56,805 nt of DNA from Ralstonia sp. ASV6 (GTDB lineage Bacteria; Pseudomonadota; Gammaproteobacteria; Burkholderiales; Burkholderiaceae). The position numbers and the translations under genes were made by a program. Below are positions 28,178 through 36,688 of the stretch, in pieces. A model generated the notes under the pieces. It did not search any database. It saw only the letters and a list, made by a program, of their open reading frames with translations, and was not told the origin of the DNA. Position 1 is the stretch's first letter. The number at the start of each line of letters is the position of its first letter. The stretch covers positions 1 to 56,805 of the forward strand of contig NZ_JAELUI010000011.1 in the NCBI RefSeq assembly GCF_016429285.1. Direction: 5' to 3'.

Positions 28178-29665
28178 TTAACGCTTGCGCGGCACGCCAC
28201 CAAGGAGTGCTGCGATCGGGCGCTTGGCGCTGCGCGGGTGGCCAGCCGATTGTGCTGGCTTGGCCGTCTCTGCCGTTTCGGCCGGCGCCGTCGATTCGTA
28301 AGGACGATTGAAGAACGGATCGTCCGACGGACGGAATGCCGGGCGCACGATCGTGTGATCGAGCACACGGGCGCCGTTGCGCTCATCGCGCTCCCGGGCG
28401 CGACGGACTTCACCGCGGGCACGCTTTTCATCGCGCTCGCGGCGTTCACGGTCACGGGCCTGTTCGCCGGTCGGGTCGAAGTCAGTCAGTTGCTCGCGCG
28501 GCAGGTTGCGCTTGATCAGCTTTTCGATGTCGGCCAGGAAGCGCTCATCACCCGGCGCAAACAGCGACAGCGCGTCGCCCGAGGCACCGGCACGGCCCGT
28601 GCGGCCGATGCGGTGCACGTAGTCTTCTGCGTTGAACGGCAGGTCGAAGTTGATCACGCATGGCATCTGCGAGATGTCGAGGCCACGCGCTGCCACGTCG
28701 GTGGCGACCAGCACATCAACGGTGCCCTGCTTGAAGGCTTCCAGTGTCTGCATGCGCTCGGTCTGCGTCTTGTCGCCGTGGATGGCGTTGGCATTGATGC
28801 CTTCGCGCTCCAGCGCACGCGCCAGACGCGAGCAGCCGATCTTGCTGTTGGAGAACACGATGCACTGGCGCGGCAGGCCTTGGTCAGCGCGCTGGCGCAG
28901 CAGGTGCACGAGCGCGGCCTGCTTGTGATTGTCCGGCACCGTGTAGATGACCTGGCGGACGTTCTCTGCCGTAGCGTTGCTGCGTGCCACTTCGATCGTC
29001 TGCGGATGGCGCAGGTAGCTGGAGGCCAGCTTCTTGATCTCGGGCGAGAACGTGGCCGAGAACAGCAGCGTCTGACGATGCGCCGGCAGCAGGTTGATGA
29101 TGCGCTGCAGGTCGGGCAAGAAACCCATGTCGAGCATGCGGTCGGCTTCATCCAGCACCAGCATGCGCACTTGCGACAGGTTCACGCTGCGTTGCTGCAC
29201 GTGGTCAAGCAGGCGACCCGGCGTGGCGACAAGGATTTCCACGCCACGACGCAGTTGCTCGGTCTGCGGGTTCATGTCGACGCCGCCAAACACGACCGCG
29301 CTACGCAGCGCCGTGTACTTCGCGTACTTGGCAACGTTGTCGTACACCTGGTCGGCCAACTCGCGCGTGGGCGTGAGGATCAGCGCCCGCACCGGGTGGC
29401 GCGCCGGCGACGCGCTGGTGTTGGCGTCAGGCAGCAGGTTGTGAAGAATCGGCAGCGAGAAGCCGGCGGTCTTCCCGGTGCCCGTTTGTGCAGCGCCCAT
29501 GACGTCGCGGCCGGCGGTAACGACCGGAATGGCGGCGGCCTGGATAGGTGTGGGCTTGGTGTAGCCGCTCTCGGTCAGCGCACGGAGGATGTCCGGGTGC
29601 AGGCCGAAGCTGTCGAATGTCACCGATTCGTTGACCGGCGCTTCAGACGTTGTCGCAGTGTTCAT
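28178..29665 (-). CDS. rhlE: DEAD-box RNA helicase, RhlE type
   Basis: An ATP-dependent RNA helicase, probably acting in ribosome assembly and RNA turnover. The 495-residue protein has the Q motif region (FDSFGLHPDILRAL, PTPIQAAAIP), motif I AQTGTGKT, PTRELADQV, the DEAD box VLDEADRMLD, SAT and HRIGRTGRAG in order over residues 15-370. A C-terminal tail of about 110 residues is rich in Arg, Glu and Asp (RDRERRERDEKRARGEVRRARERDER read in parts), then ends in SAKRPIAALLGGVPRKR, an RNA-binding tail common in RhlE. The ATG at 29665 lacks a ribosome site. Confidence 0.92.
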   Translation of the reverse strand: MNTATTSEAPVNESVTFDSFGLHPDILRALTESGYTKPTPIQAAAIPVVTAGRDVMGAAQTGTGKTAGFSLPILHNLLPDANTSASPARHPVRALILTPTRELADQVYDNVAKYAKYTALRSAVVFGGVDMNPQTEQLRRGVEILVATPGRLLDHVQQRSVNLSQVRMLVLDEADRMLDMGFLPDLQRIINLLPAHRQTLLFSATFSPEIKKLASSYLRHPQTIEVARSNATAENVRQVIYTVPDNHKQAALVHLLRQRADQGLPRQCIVFSNSKIGCSRLARALEREGINANAIHGDKTQTERMQTLEAFKQGTVDVLVATDVAARGLDISQMPCVINFDLPFNAEDYVHRIGRTGRAGASGDALSLFAPGDERFLADIEKLIKRNLPREQLTDFDPTGEQARDRERRERDEKRARGEVRRARERDERNGARVLDHTIVRPAFRPSDDPFFNRPYESTAPAETAETAKPAQSAGHPRSAKRPIAALLGGVPRKR

Positions 29666-29903
29666 AGGGGGAGATGCAGCATGCCGAGGGGCATGGCAGG
29701 CGCGACAGGCTCAGTCGGAATTGACAGCGAGCGGCTCGCGCAAAGCGTTAAAAATCAAAAGTTTATCACGTGAGGGTCAGCACGGGACGGATGAACGACA
29801 TGCCAGCACCCGCGCGGGCGCCACATCTGCCTTGACACGGATCAATAGGCCCAGGCCCATGCTGCGCGACCATCGGGCATCCCAACCTGCGCCCCCTCCC
29901 TCC

Positions 29904-30719
29904 ATGGTGACCACGCTTTATGAAACGCCCGAGCATGTCTGCCTGATGTTTTCCGACTTGGTGGACGATCACGACGACCTGCCGGTGCAGACCAACCAGT
30001 TCCTCATTGTCGATCACGGCCACGGCGCGCTGATCGACCCGGGCGGCCAGATGACGTACAACGCGCTCTATCTGGCGATGAACAGCTACTTTCCGCCCAA
30101 GCAACTCGACTATGTGCTCGCCTCGCATGCGGACCCGGATATCGTCGCCTCGGCTGGGCGCTGGCTCACAAGTTCCAGTTGCGACATCTTGATCTCGCGC
30201 GTGTGGGAGCGCTTTCTGCCGCACTTCTGCAACGTGGGTAAGACCGAGGGCCGGATCGTACCGATTCCGGATACGGGCATGGCGATCCCGCTGGGACAAT
30301 CGCATCTGCTGGCAGTGCCGGCGCATTTCCTGCACTCGGAGGGCAACTTCCAGTTCTACGATCCGGAATCGCGGATTCTCTTTTCGGGCGACCTGGGCGC
30401 ATCGATGGTGCACGCCAACGTGGCTGCCAAGCCCGTGGAAGATTTCGACGCGCACCTGCCGCTGATGGCGCCCTTCCATCGCCGCTACATGAGCGGCAAC
30501 CGTGTCTGCCGCTTGTGGGCACAGATGGTGCGTGGGCTGGATATCGAATGGATCGTGCCGCAGCACGGCCAGGCCTTCCGTGGGAAAGCCATGGTCAACC
30601 GCTTCATCGATTGGGTGGAAACGCTCGACTGCGGCATCGACCTGATGACGCCGGAGATCTTCCGCTTGCCCGCCATGCCGAAAACACCGGCGGGCGCGGC
30701 GCTCAAGACGCGGGTTTGA
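29904..30719 (+). CDS. Metallo-beta-lactamase-fold protein of the oxygen-binding di-iron (ODP) type
   Basis: A 271-residue cytoplasmic protein resembling the di-iron domain of flavodiiron proteins (FprA/ROO), without the flavodoxin half. The fold is recognised by FLIVDHGHGALIDPGG, the ligand region ASHADPDIVAS (His75, Asp77, Asp79), PAHFLHSEGNFQFYDP, FSGDLG and PQHGQAF. Classical flavodiiron proteins have H-x-E-x-D-H; here it is H-A-D-P-D-I, so one Glu is Asp and the last His is Ile. Similar stand-alone domains serve as oxygen sensors. The start at 29904 has no ribosome site; an ATG at 29859 would add 15 residues. It overlaps the convergent TetR gene by 17 bases. Confidence 0.8.
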   Translation: MVTTLYETPEHVCLMFSDLVDDHDDLPVQTNQFLIVDHGHGALIDPGGQMTYNALYLAMNSYFPPKQLDYVLASHADPDIVASAGRWLTSSSCDILISRVWERFLPHFCNVGKTEGRIVPIPDTGMAIPLGQSHLLAVPAHFLHSEGNFQFYDPESRILFSGDLGASMVHANVAAKPVEDFDAHLPLMAPFHRRYMSGNRVCRLWAQMVRGLDIEWIVPQHGQAFRGKAMVNRFIDWVETLDCGIDLMTPEIFRLPAMPKTPAGAALKTRV

Positions 30720-31422
30720 CTGCCGGGCTGGGGGCCGCCGGCAGGATGATCTTCATCATGGCGCTCGACAGCTCGTGCGCCAGCACATTGGCGTCGATAC
30801 GCGAGGGGTCGTGCCACGTGTACATGAAGCCCATCACGCCCCCCATCGAGTGCGCCGCGACGCGCGCATCGCCAAACTCAAACACGCCGGCGCGCTTGCC
30901 TTCGTCCAGCAGCGCATACAGATCGCGATAGTAGCCGCGCGACATGCCGTGCAGCCACTCCACGGTTTCGGGCCGCAAATATTGGCGGTCACGGTACGTG
31001 AGCGCAGCCGCATAGTGGCAGTCGATGCAGCGGCGTGCCATCTCCAGGAGGCAGGCCTGTAGGCGCTCGCGCACCGGCAGCGCCGGGTCAGCCGTCTCGC
31101 GGATGGCTGACAGGCAGATTTGCGCGGCCTCGCGGCAGAGGATGTCGAAGATCTCGTACTTGTCGGTGAAGTAGTAGTACACCGCTGGCTTGGTCACGCC
31201 CAATGCGGCGCACAAGTCACTCATCGTCATACCGGCATAGCCCTTGGTGAAGAAGAGCTGGGCGGCAGTATCAAGAATCTGTCGGCGGCGCGCCTCCTGG
31301 CGCTCGGCGATATGCGGGCGCGTGACGGGCGCAGAGACCGGTGGTGCCTCAGGAGCCTCGGTTTCAGCGGACGGTTGCACGTCGGAAACAGCAGATTTGC
31401 GGACGATGGACATGGTACGCAT
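30703..31422 (-). CDS. TetR-family transcriptional regulator
   Basis: A 239-residue regulator. After a flexible 45-residue N-terminus come the TetR helix-turn-helix (RRQILDTAAQLFFTKGYAGM, MSDLCAALGVTKPAVYYYF, about residues 47-90) and an all-helical ligand domain. It is divergent from the acyl-CoA ligase operon, and the gap between them holds a strong promoter with nested inverted repeats, so it most likely represses that operon and is released by an acyl-CoA or free acid. A second start ATG three codons inside is possible. Its 3' end overlaps the convergent di-iron protein gene by 17 bases. Confidence 0.92.
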   Translation of the reverse strand: MRTMSIVRKSAVSDVQPSAETEAPEAPPVSAPVTRPHIAERQEARRRQILDTAAQLFFTKGYAGMTMSDLCAALGVTKPAVYYYFTDKYEIFDILCREAAQICLSAIRETADPALPVRERLQACLLEMARRCIDCHYAAALTYRDRQYLRPETVEWLHGMSRGYYRDLYALLDEGKRAGVFEFGDARVAAHSMGGVMGFMYTWHDPSRIDANVLAHELSSAMMKIILPAAPSPAVKPAS

Positions 31423-31490
31423 TCTCGCATGCCGCCTTTGGATGCGCCGTCGCGTGTGCGCATCGGGGTGGCATCACGCCGCTGAAATGC

Positions 31491-31519
31491 TTGACGCATC
31501 AAACGGCGCTTTCTATATT
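31491..31519 (+). promoter_or_regulatory. Sigma-70 promoter of the ligase-carboxylase operon
   Basis: TTGACG (31491-31496), a 17-base spacer and TATATT (31514-31519) give a near-consensus promoter directed at the acyl-CoA ligase gene, placing the transcription start near 31526, about 90 bases upstream of the start codon. It is among the best sigma-70 matches I found in the window. Confidence 0.7.
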
Positions 31520-31562
31520 TCTACCCAATGGTATAAAAAATTACCACAAAGTATAGATAGCG
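31507..31562. promoter_or_regulatory. Nested inverted repeats: probable TetR operator
   Basis: Outer arms CGCTTTCTATATTT (31507-31520) and AAGTATAGATAGCG (31549-31562) are inverted copies matching at 12 of 14 positions. Between them are three alternating half-sites TACC-N4-GGTA-N8-TACC (31522-31545), which form two overlapping perfect dyads. The outer left arm covers the -10 and the half-sites cover the transcription start, the position expected for a repressor. The divergent TetR protein is the obvious candidate. Confidence 0.6.
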
Positions 31563-31614
31563 CGGCGCCACTTTGCGCACGCACTGCACAACCCAACGGA
31601 GACAAGCTTTGGCG

Positions 31615-33336
31615 ATGGACGAGTCCGAGTATCTCGGCCGCGTTCGCGCGCTCTGGGCGCGCGCATGGCCGGTCGATACCCCCCGCGAGCCCCACTACCC
31701 GATCGGGCGCGTTCCCCTCACCGAATATCTGCGCCACTGGGCGCGCACCACGCCAGACACGCCCGCCATCCACTTCTACGGACACGACACCACGTTCGCC
31801 CAGTTGGATGATCTCTCCGACCGCTTTGCCGCCCTGCTCGCGCAGCATGGTATTGGGGCAGGCGACCGGGTAGCGGTGTTCCTGTCGAACTGTCCGCAGT
31901 TCAATGCGGTGTTCTTTGGCATCCTCAAACGGGGCGCCGTGTACGTGCCGATCAGCCCGCTTTCTCAGCGCGCCGAACTGATGCATGCACTGACCGATGC
32001 AACACCGTGTGCCATTGTCGCGCTGGACCGCCTGATGCCGCTGGTGCGTGATGTGCGGGCCGAAACATCGCTCGAACACATCTTCGTCACGCGCTATGCG
32101 GATGTGCTCCCCGCCCAGCCGACGCTGCCGCTCCCGGCAATGCTTACGGAGCCGCCACTGGCTTGCGACGATGCGGTCGACTTGCTGCCGGCGTTGACGA
32201 AAACCGTGCCGATCACCCTGCCGCCCGCCTCGCTCGATACCGCCGCCGCACTCAACTACACCGGCGGCACAACCGGCCTGCCCAAGGGCTGTATCCACAC
32301 TCAGGGCGACATGGTGGACATGGCGGCCGCATTCTCAGCCGTGTCACTGCGCGCCGATGCCGACACGGTCATGCTCAGCTTCTACCCGCAGTTCTGGATT
32401 GCTGGCGAGAACACCGGGTTGATCTTCCCCGCGTTCCTCGGTGTGCCGCTGGTACTGCTCGCGCGCTGGGATGCGGAGGCATTCATGGCCGGCGTGCAGC
32501 GCTACCGCGTGACCAGCGGCTCGATGTTGGTCGACAGCGCGGCCGAAGTCATGGCGCATCCGCGTGTGCACGAATACAACCTGCGCTCACTGCGGCATAC
32601 CGGTGTGTCGTCCTTCGTGAAGAAGCTGAACCCAGAGTACCGCAGCGCATGGCGCGCACTCACCGGCTCGATGATGGCCGAGAGCGCCTGGGGCATGACC
32701 GAAACGCAGACCTGCAACAGCTTCACGGTCGGCATGCAGGAAGACGATTTCGATCTGCGCTCGCAACCGATCTTCGTGGGCCTGCCGGTGCCGGGCACCG
32801 ACTTCAAGATCTGCGATTTCGACACACACGAACTGTTGCCCATTGGTGCAGAAGGCGAACTGTGCGTACGTACACCCACGCTGCTCAAGGGTTACTGGAA
32901 CAAGCCCGAGGCCACCGCGCAGACCTTGCGCAACGGCTGGTTCCACACCGGCGACATCGGCTGCATCGACGCACACGGCTACATCCACTACCTCGGCCGC
33001 CGCAAGGAGATGCTCAAGGTCAACGGCATGAGCGTGTTCCCGGCCGAAATCGAAGCCATGCTCGGCAAACACCCTGCGGTGCTCGGTTCTGCCGTGGTGG
33101 GTCGCGCCGATGAACAGCGCGGTCAACTCCCGGTCGCCTTCGTGATGCTGCGCCCTGAGGCCATCGGCACGCTGGACGACGCCACACTCACCCATTGGTG
33201 CCGCGAGAACATGGCCGTCTACAAGGTGCCCATCGTGCGCATCGTCGACGCGCTACCGCTCACCGCCACCGGCAAGGTGCGCAAGCAGGATCTCGCACCG
33301 ATCGCAGAACAGCTTCAACCCACGCTTGCTCCATGA
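31615..33336 (+). CDS. AMP-dependent acyl-CoA synthetase/ligase
   Basis: A 573-residue adenylate-forming enzyme that activates a carboxylic acid with ATP and loads it on CoA. The phosphate-binding motif YTGGTTGLPKG is near residues 213-223, then WGMTETQT, YLGRRKEMLKVNGMSVFPAEIE and the C-terminal lysine region ATGKVRKQDL. General length and motifs fit medium/long-chain or aryl acid ligases; no substrate can be read off. The ATG at 31615 is 13 bases after GGAG, while a TTG at 31609 has better spacing (seven), so the true start may be two codons earlier. The stop overlaps the carboxylase start (ATGA), so the product acyl-CoA probably goes straight to that enzyme. Confidence 0.88.
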   Translation: MDESEYLGRVRALWARAWPVDTPREPHYPIGRVPLTEYLRHWARTTPDTPAIHFYGHDTTFAQLDDLSDRFAALLAQHGIGAGDRVAVFLSNCPQFNAVFFGILKRGAVYVPISPLSQRAELMHALTDATPCAIVALDRLMPLVRDVRAETSLEHIFVTRYADVLPAQPTLPLPAMLTEPPLACDDAVDLLPALTKTVPITLPPASLDTAAALNYTGGTTGLPKGCIHTQGDMVDMAAAFSAVSLRADADTVMLSFYPQFWIAGENTGLIFPAFLGVPLVLLARWDAEAFMAGVQRYRVTSGSMLVDSAAEVMAHPRVHEYNLRSLRHTGVSSFVKKLNPEYRSAWRALTGSMMAESAWGMTETQTCNSFTVGMQEDDFDLRSQPIFVGLPVPGTDFKICDFDTHELLPIGAEGELCVRTPTLLKGYWNKPEATAQTLRNGWFHTGDIGCIDAHGYIHYLGRRKEMLKVNGMSVFPAEIEAMLGKHPAVLGSAVVGRADEQRGQLPVAFVMLRPEAIGTLDDATLTHWCRENMAVYKVPIVRIVDALPLTATGKVRKQDLAPIAEQLQPTLAP

Positions 33337-36300
33337 CGTTTCGCAAACTGCTGATCGCCAATCGCGGCGAGATCGCCATTCGCATTGCCCGCGCAGCCGC
33401 TGCAGCCGGGCTGCCCTCCGTCGCCATCTATTCCGAAGACGACGGTAATGCACTGCACGCGCTGCGCGCAGATGAAGCCGTCCCATTACCCGGCACCGGC
33501 CCACGCGCCTATCTCGATGGAGAGGCCATCCTCGCCGCCGCACGCGCCGTGGGCGCCACCGCCATCCACCCAGGCTACGGCTTCCTGAGTGAGAACGCCG
33601 CCTTTGCCCGCCGGTGCGCTGAGGAGGGTGTGCAGTTCATCGGGCCAGCGCCACGGGTGCTCGACCTCTTTGGCGACAAGGCGCGCGCACGGGCGCTCGC
33701 GCATGAAGCAGGCATCCCCATTGTCAACGGCACGCGCGGGGCGACGTCGCTCGAAGATGCGCAAGCCTTCTTCGCCGCGCTGCCGCCCTCGCACGGCATG
33801 ATGATCAAGGCCGTGGCCGGTGGCGGCGGGCGCGGCATGCGTGCCGTGCACGATGCACTGGCGATTCCCGAGGCCTACGCGCGCTGCGTATCGGAAGCCA
33901 CCGCCGCCTTCGGCAGTGGCGATGTGTATGTCGAAGCGTTGGTACCCACGCCGCGCCATATCGAGATCCAGATCGTCGCCGATGCGCATGGCAATGTCGC
34001 GCACCTCGGCGAGCGCGAATGCAGCCTGCAGCGCCGTCACCAGAAGCTGATCGAGATTGCGCCCAGCCCCGCGTTGGACGATGCGCTGCGCGCGCGCATT
34101 GCCGATGCAGCTGTGGCGCTTGCCAAAGCAGCAGGCTACAGCGGCATTGGCACGTTCGAATTCCTCGTGGAAGGCGCAGGCACACCGCATGCCACGTTCC
34201 ACTTCATGGAAGCCAACCCGCGCGTGCAGGTCGAGCACACCGTCACGGAGATGGTGACCGGCGTCGATCTGGTGGTGACGCAACTGGCGCTGGCGCAAGG
34301 TGCATCGCTCGCGGAGTTGGGGCTCGACCAGCCGATCACGCCACGCGGCCATGCCGTGCAGGTGCGCATCAATGCCGAGACACTTGATGCGTCTGGCCAG
34401 CCGCATCCTTCGACCGGCACACTCACCGCGTTCGAACCGCCCAATGGCCCGGGAGTACGCGTCGATACCTGCGGCTACGCCGGCTACCGCCCCAACCCGC
34501 GTTTCGATTCGCTGCTGGCCAAATTGATCGTGCTCGCGCCACGCGGCACCTATGCGCAAACCCTGGCGCAAACCTACCGCGCGCTGTGCGAGTTCCGCAT
34601 CGAAGGGTTAGTGACCAACAAGCGTCTGCTGCAGGACCTGCTGAGCGACGCACAGGTGCAAGCCAACGCCGTGCACACGCAATTTCTCGACGCGCGCCTG
34701 GCCGAACTGGTGACCGCCAGCGACGGCGCGCATCCCGCGCTCTATGCATCAGCGGATGTGTCAGCCGATCGACCGACCGATTCTGGCGAATCGCTGCTGG
34801 ATGCGTTGCCAGACGATGCCGAATTGCTGACCGCGCCGATGGACGGCGCACTGATTCAGCTCAACGCCCAACCCGGCGAGACCGTAGCGCGCGGACAAGT
34901 ACTGGCTGTGATCGAAGCGATGAAGATGGAGCACGTAGTGCTCGCGCCCGCTTCCGGGCAGGTGCTGCAGGTGTGCGCACAGCCCGGCGCCACGGTGCGC
35001 GAAGGCCAGCCGCTGGTCGCACTGATCCTGAGCGACGCAGAACACCAGACCGAATCCGTCGACGCCGAGATCGACCTGAACCACATCCGCCCCGACCTGC
35101 AAACCGTCATCGACCGCCATGCGTTTGGCCTCGACGCCAACCGCCCGGATGCCGTCGCCCGCCGCCGCAAGACCGGCCAGCGCACCGCACGCGAGAACAT
35201 CGCGCACCTGTGTGATGCCGACTCGTTCATCGAATATGGCGCGCTCGCCATCGCAGCACAACGCCAGCGGCGCGCGCTGGATGACCTGATCCGCTCGACG
35301 CCGGCCGACGGCATCATCACCGGCATCGGCACCGTCAACGGCGCGCACTTCCCCGACCAGGAAGCACGCTGCATGGTGCTCGCCTACGACTACACCGTGC
35401 TGGCCGGCACACAGGGCACCTTCAACCACAAGAAGACTGACCGCGCGCTGGAACTGGCGCAGCAATGGAAGCTGCCGGTCGTGCTGTTTGCCGAAGGCGG
35501 CGGCGGCCGGCCGGGCGATACCGAAAAGCGCGGCGTGAGCGGCCTGGACTGCCCGACGTTCATCCACTTTGCACGTCTGTCAGGACTGGTGCCGACCGTC
35601 GGCATCGTGTCCGGCCGCTGCTTTGCCGGCAACGCCGCACTGCTGGGTTGCGCCGACGTGATCATCGCCACGCGCGACGCGACCATCGGCATGGGCGGTC
35701 CGGCCATGATTGAAGGCGGGGGCTTGGGCGTGTACGCGCCCGAGGAAGTCGGCCCGGTCAGCATGCAGGCCCCCAACGGGGTGATCGACGTGCTGGTCGA
35801 AGATGAAACCGAAGCGGTGGACGCCGCGCGCCGCTACCTGAGCTACTTCCAGGGGCCGCTTGCAGACTGGAATGCCGACGACGCACGCCACCTGCGCCAC
35901 GTGATTCCCGAAAACCGCATGCGCAGCTACGACATGCGTGCCGTGATCGAAGCGCTGGCCGATACCGACTCGGTGCTGGAGCTGCGACAGGCCTTTGGCG
36001 TGGGCATCATCACCGCGCTGATCCGCATTGAGGGCCGCGCGTTCGGCTGCATCGCCAACAACCCGCGCCATTTAGGCGGCGCCATCGATTCGGCAGCGGC
36101 CGACAAGGCGTCGCGTTTCATGCAGTTGTGCAACGCCTTCGACCTGCCCATCGTCTCGCTGTGCGACACGCCAGGCTTCATGGTCGGCCCGGAAGCGGAG
36201 AAAACGGCCACCGTGCGCCATGTCAGCCGCATGTTCGTCACGGCCGGCAATCTGCGGGTGCCCTTTTTTACCGTCGTGCTGCGCAAGGGCTACGGCCTCG

Positions 36301-36650
36301 GGGCGATGGCCATGGCGGCCGGCGGCTTCCATGCGCCGTTCTTTACCGCGTCGTGGCCAAGCGGTGAGTTCGGCGGCATGGGCATCGAAGGCGCCATCCG
36401 CCTCGGCTACCGCAAAGAGCTGGAAGCGGTGGAAGACCCCACCGAGCGCGAAGCACTGTTCCGCAAGATGGTCGATGCCGCTTATGAGGAAGGCCGGGCG
36501 CTCAACATCGCCAGCTATCTGGAGATCGACGCCGTGATCGACCCGGCCGACACGCGCCGCTGGCTACTGCGCGGGCTGCAATCGGCGCCACCCGCACCAC
36601 CGCGCCACACACGCGACCCGGCCACGCGCCGCTTCATCGATACGTGGTAG
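33333..36650 (+). CDS. Single-chain biotin-dependent acyl-CoA carboxylase
   Basis: A 1105-residue fusion carrying all catalytic parts of an acyl-CoA carboxylase. Residues 1 to about 450 are biotin carboxylase (FRKLLIANRGEIAIRIARAA, ATP-loop VAGGGGRGMRA, MEANPRVQVEHTVTEM). The biotin carrier domain lies at about 495-570, with biotinyl Lys531 in VIEAMKMEHVV. From about 590 to the end are both carboxyltransferase halves (VLAYDYTVLAGTQGTFNHKK; FAEGGGGRPGD; CDTPGFMVGPEAEK). Most bacteria use separate subunits; this architecture resembles the single-chain long-chain acyl-CoA carboxylase described from Mycobacterium avium. ATG overlaps the ligase stop. Substrate (long-chain or other acyl-CoA) is inferred. 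Confidence 0.9.
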   Translation: MTFRKLLIANRGEIAIRIARAAAAAGLPSVAIYSEDDGNALHALRADEAVPLPGTGPRAYLDGEAILAAARAVGATAIHPGYGFLSENAAFARRCAEEGVQFIGPAPRVLDLFGDKARARALAHEAGIPIVNGTRGATSLEDAQAFFAALPPSHGMMIKAVAGGGGRGMRAVHDALAIPEAYARCVSEATAAFGSGDVYVEALVPTPRHIEIQIVADAHGNVAHLGERECSLQRRHQKLIEIAPSPALDDALRARIADAAVALAKAAGYSGIGTFEFLVEGAGTPHATFHFMEANPRVQVEHTVTEMVTGVDLVVTQLALAQGASLAELGLDQPITPRGHAVQVRINAETLDASGQPHPSTGTLTAFEPPNGPGVRVDTCGYAGYRPNPRFDSLLAKLIVLAPRGTYAQTLAQTYRALCEFRIEGLVTNKRLLQDLLSDAQVQANAVHTQFLDARLAELVTASDGAHPALYASADVSADRPTDSGESLLDALPDDAELLTAPMDGALIQLNAQPGETVARGQVLAVIEAMKMEHVVLAPASGQVLQVCAQPGATVREGQPLVALILSDAEHQTESVDAEIDLNHIRPDLQTVIDRHAFGLDANRPDAVARRRKTGQRTARENIAHLCDADSFIEYGALAIAAQRQRRALDDLIRSTPADGIITGIGTVNGAHFPDQEARCMVLAYDYTVLAGTQGTFNHKKTDRALELAQQWKLPVVLFAEGGGGRPGDTEKRGVSGLDCPTFIHFARLSGLVPTVGIVSGRCFAGNAALLGCADVIIATRDATIGMGGPAMIEGGGLGVYAPEEVGPVSMQAPNGVIDVLVEDETEAVDAARRYLSYFQGPLADWNADDARHLRHVIPENRMRSYDMRAVIEALADTDSVLELRQAFGVGIITALIRIEGRAFGCIANNPRHLGGAIDSAAADKASRFMQLCNAFDLPIVSLCDTPGFMVGPEAEKTATVRHVSRMFVTAGNLRVPFFTVVLRKGYGLGAMAMAAGGFHAPFFTASWPSGEFGGMGIEGAIRLGYRKELEAVEDPTEREALFRKMVDAAYEEGRALNIASYLEIDAVIDPADTRRWLLRGLQSAPPAPPRHTRDPATRRFIDTW

Positions 36651-36688
36651 ACGAGAAGACAGCACACACCACATAACAAGGAGGAGCC

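Noticed and set aside
29859-29903. Longer start for the di-iron protein (ATG at 29859)
   Set aside because: The added residues are Pro/Ala-rich without family match; neither start has a ribosome site, so this remains possible but second choice.
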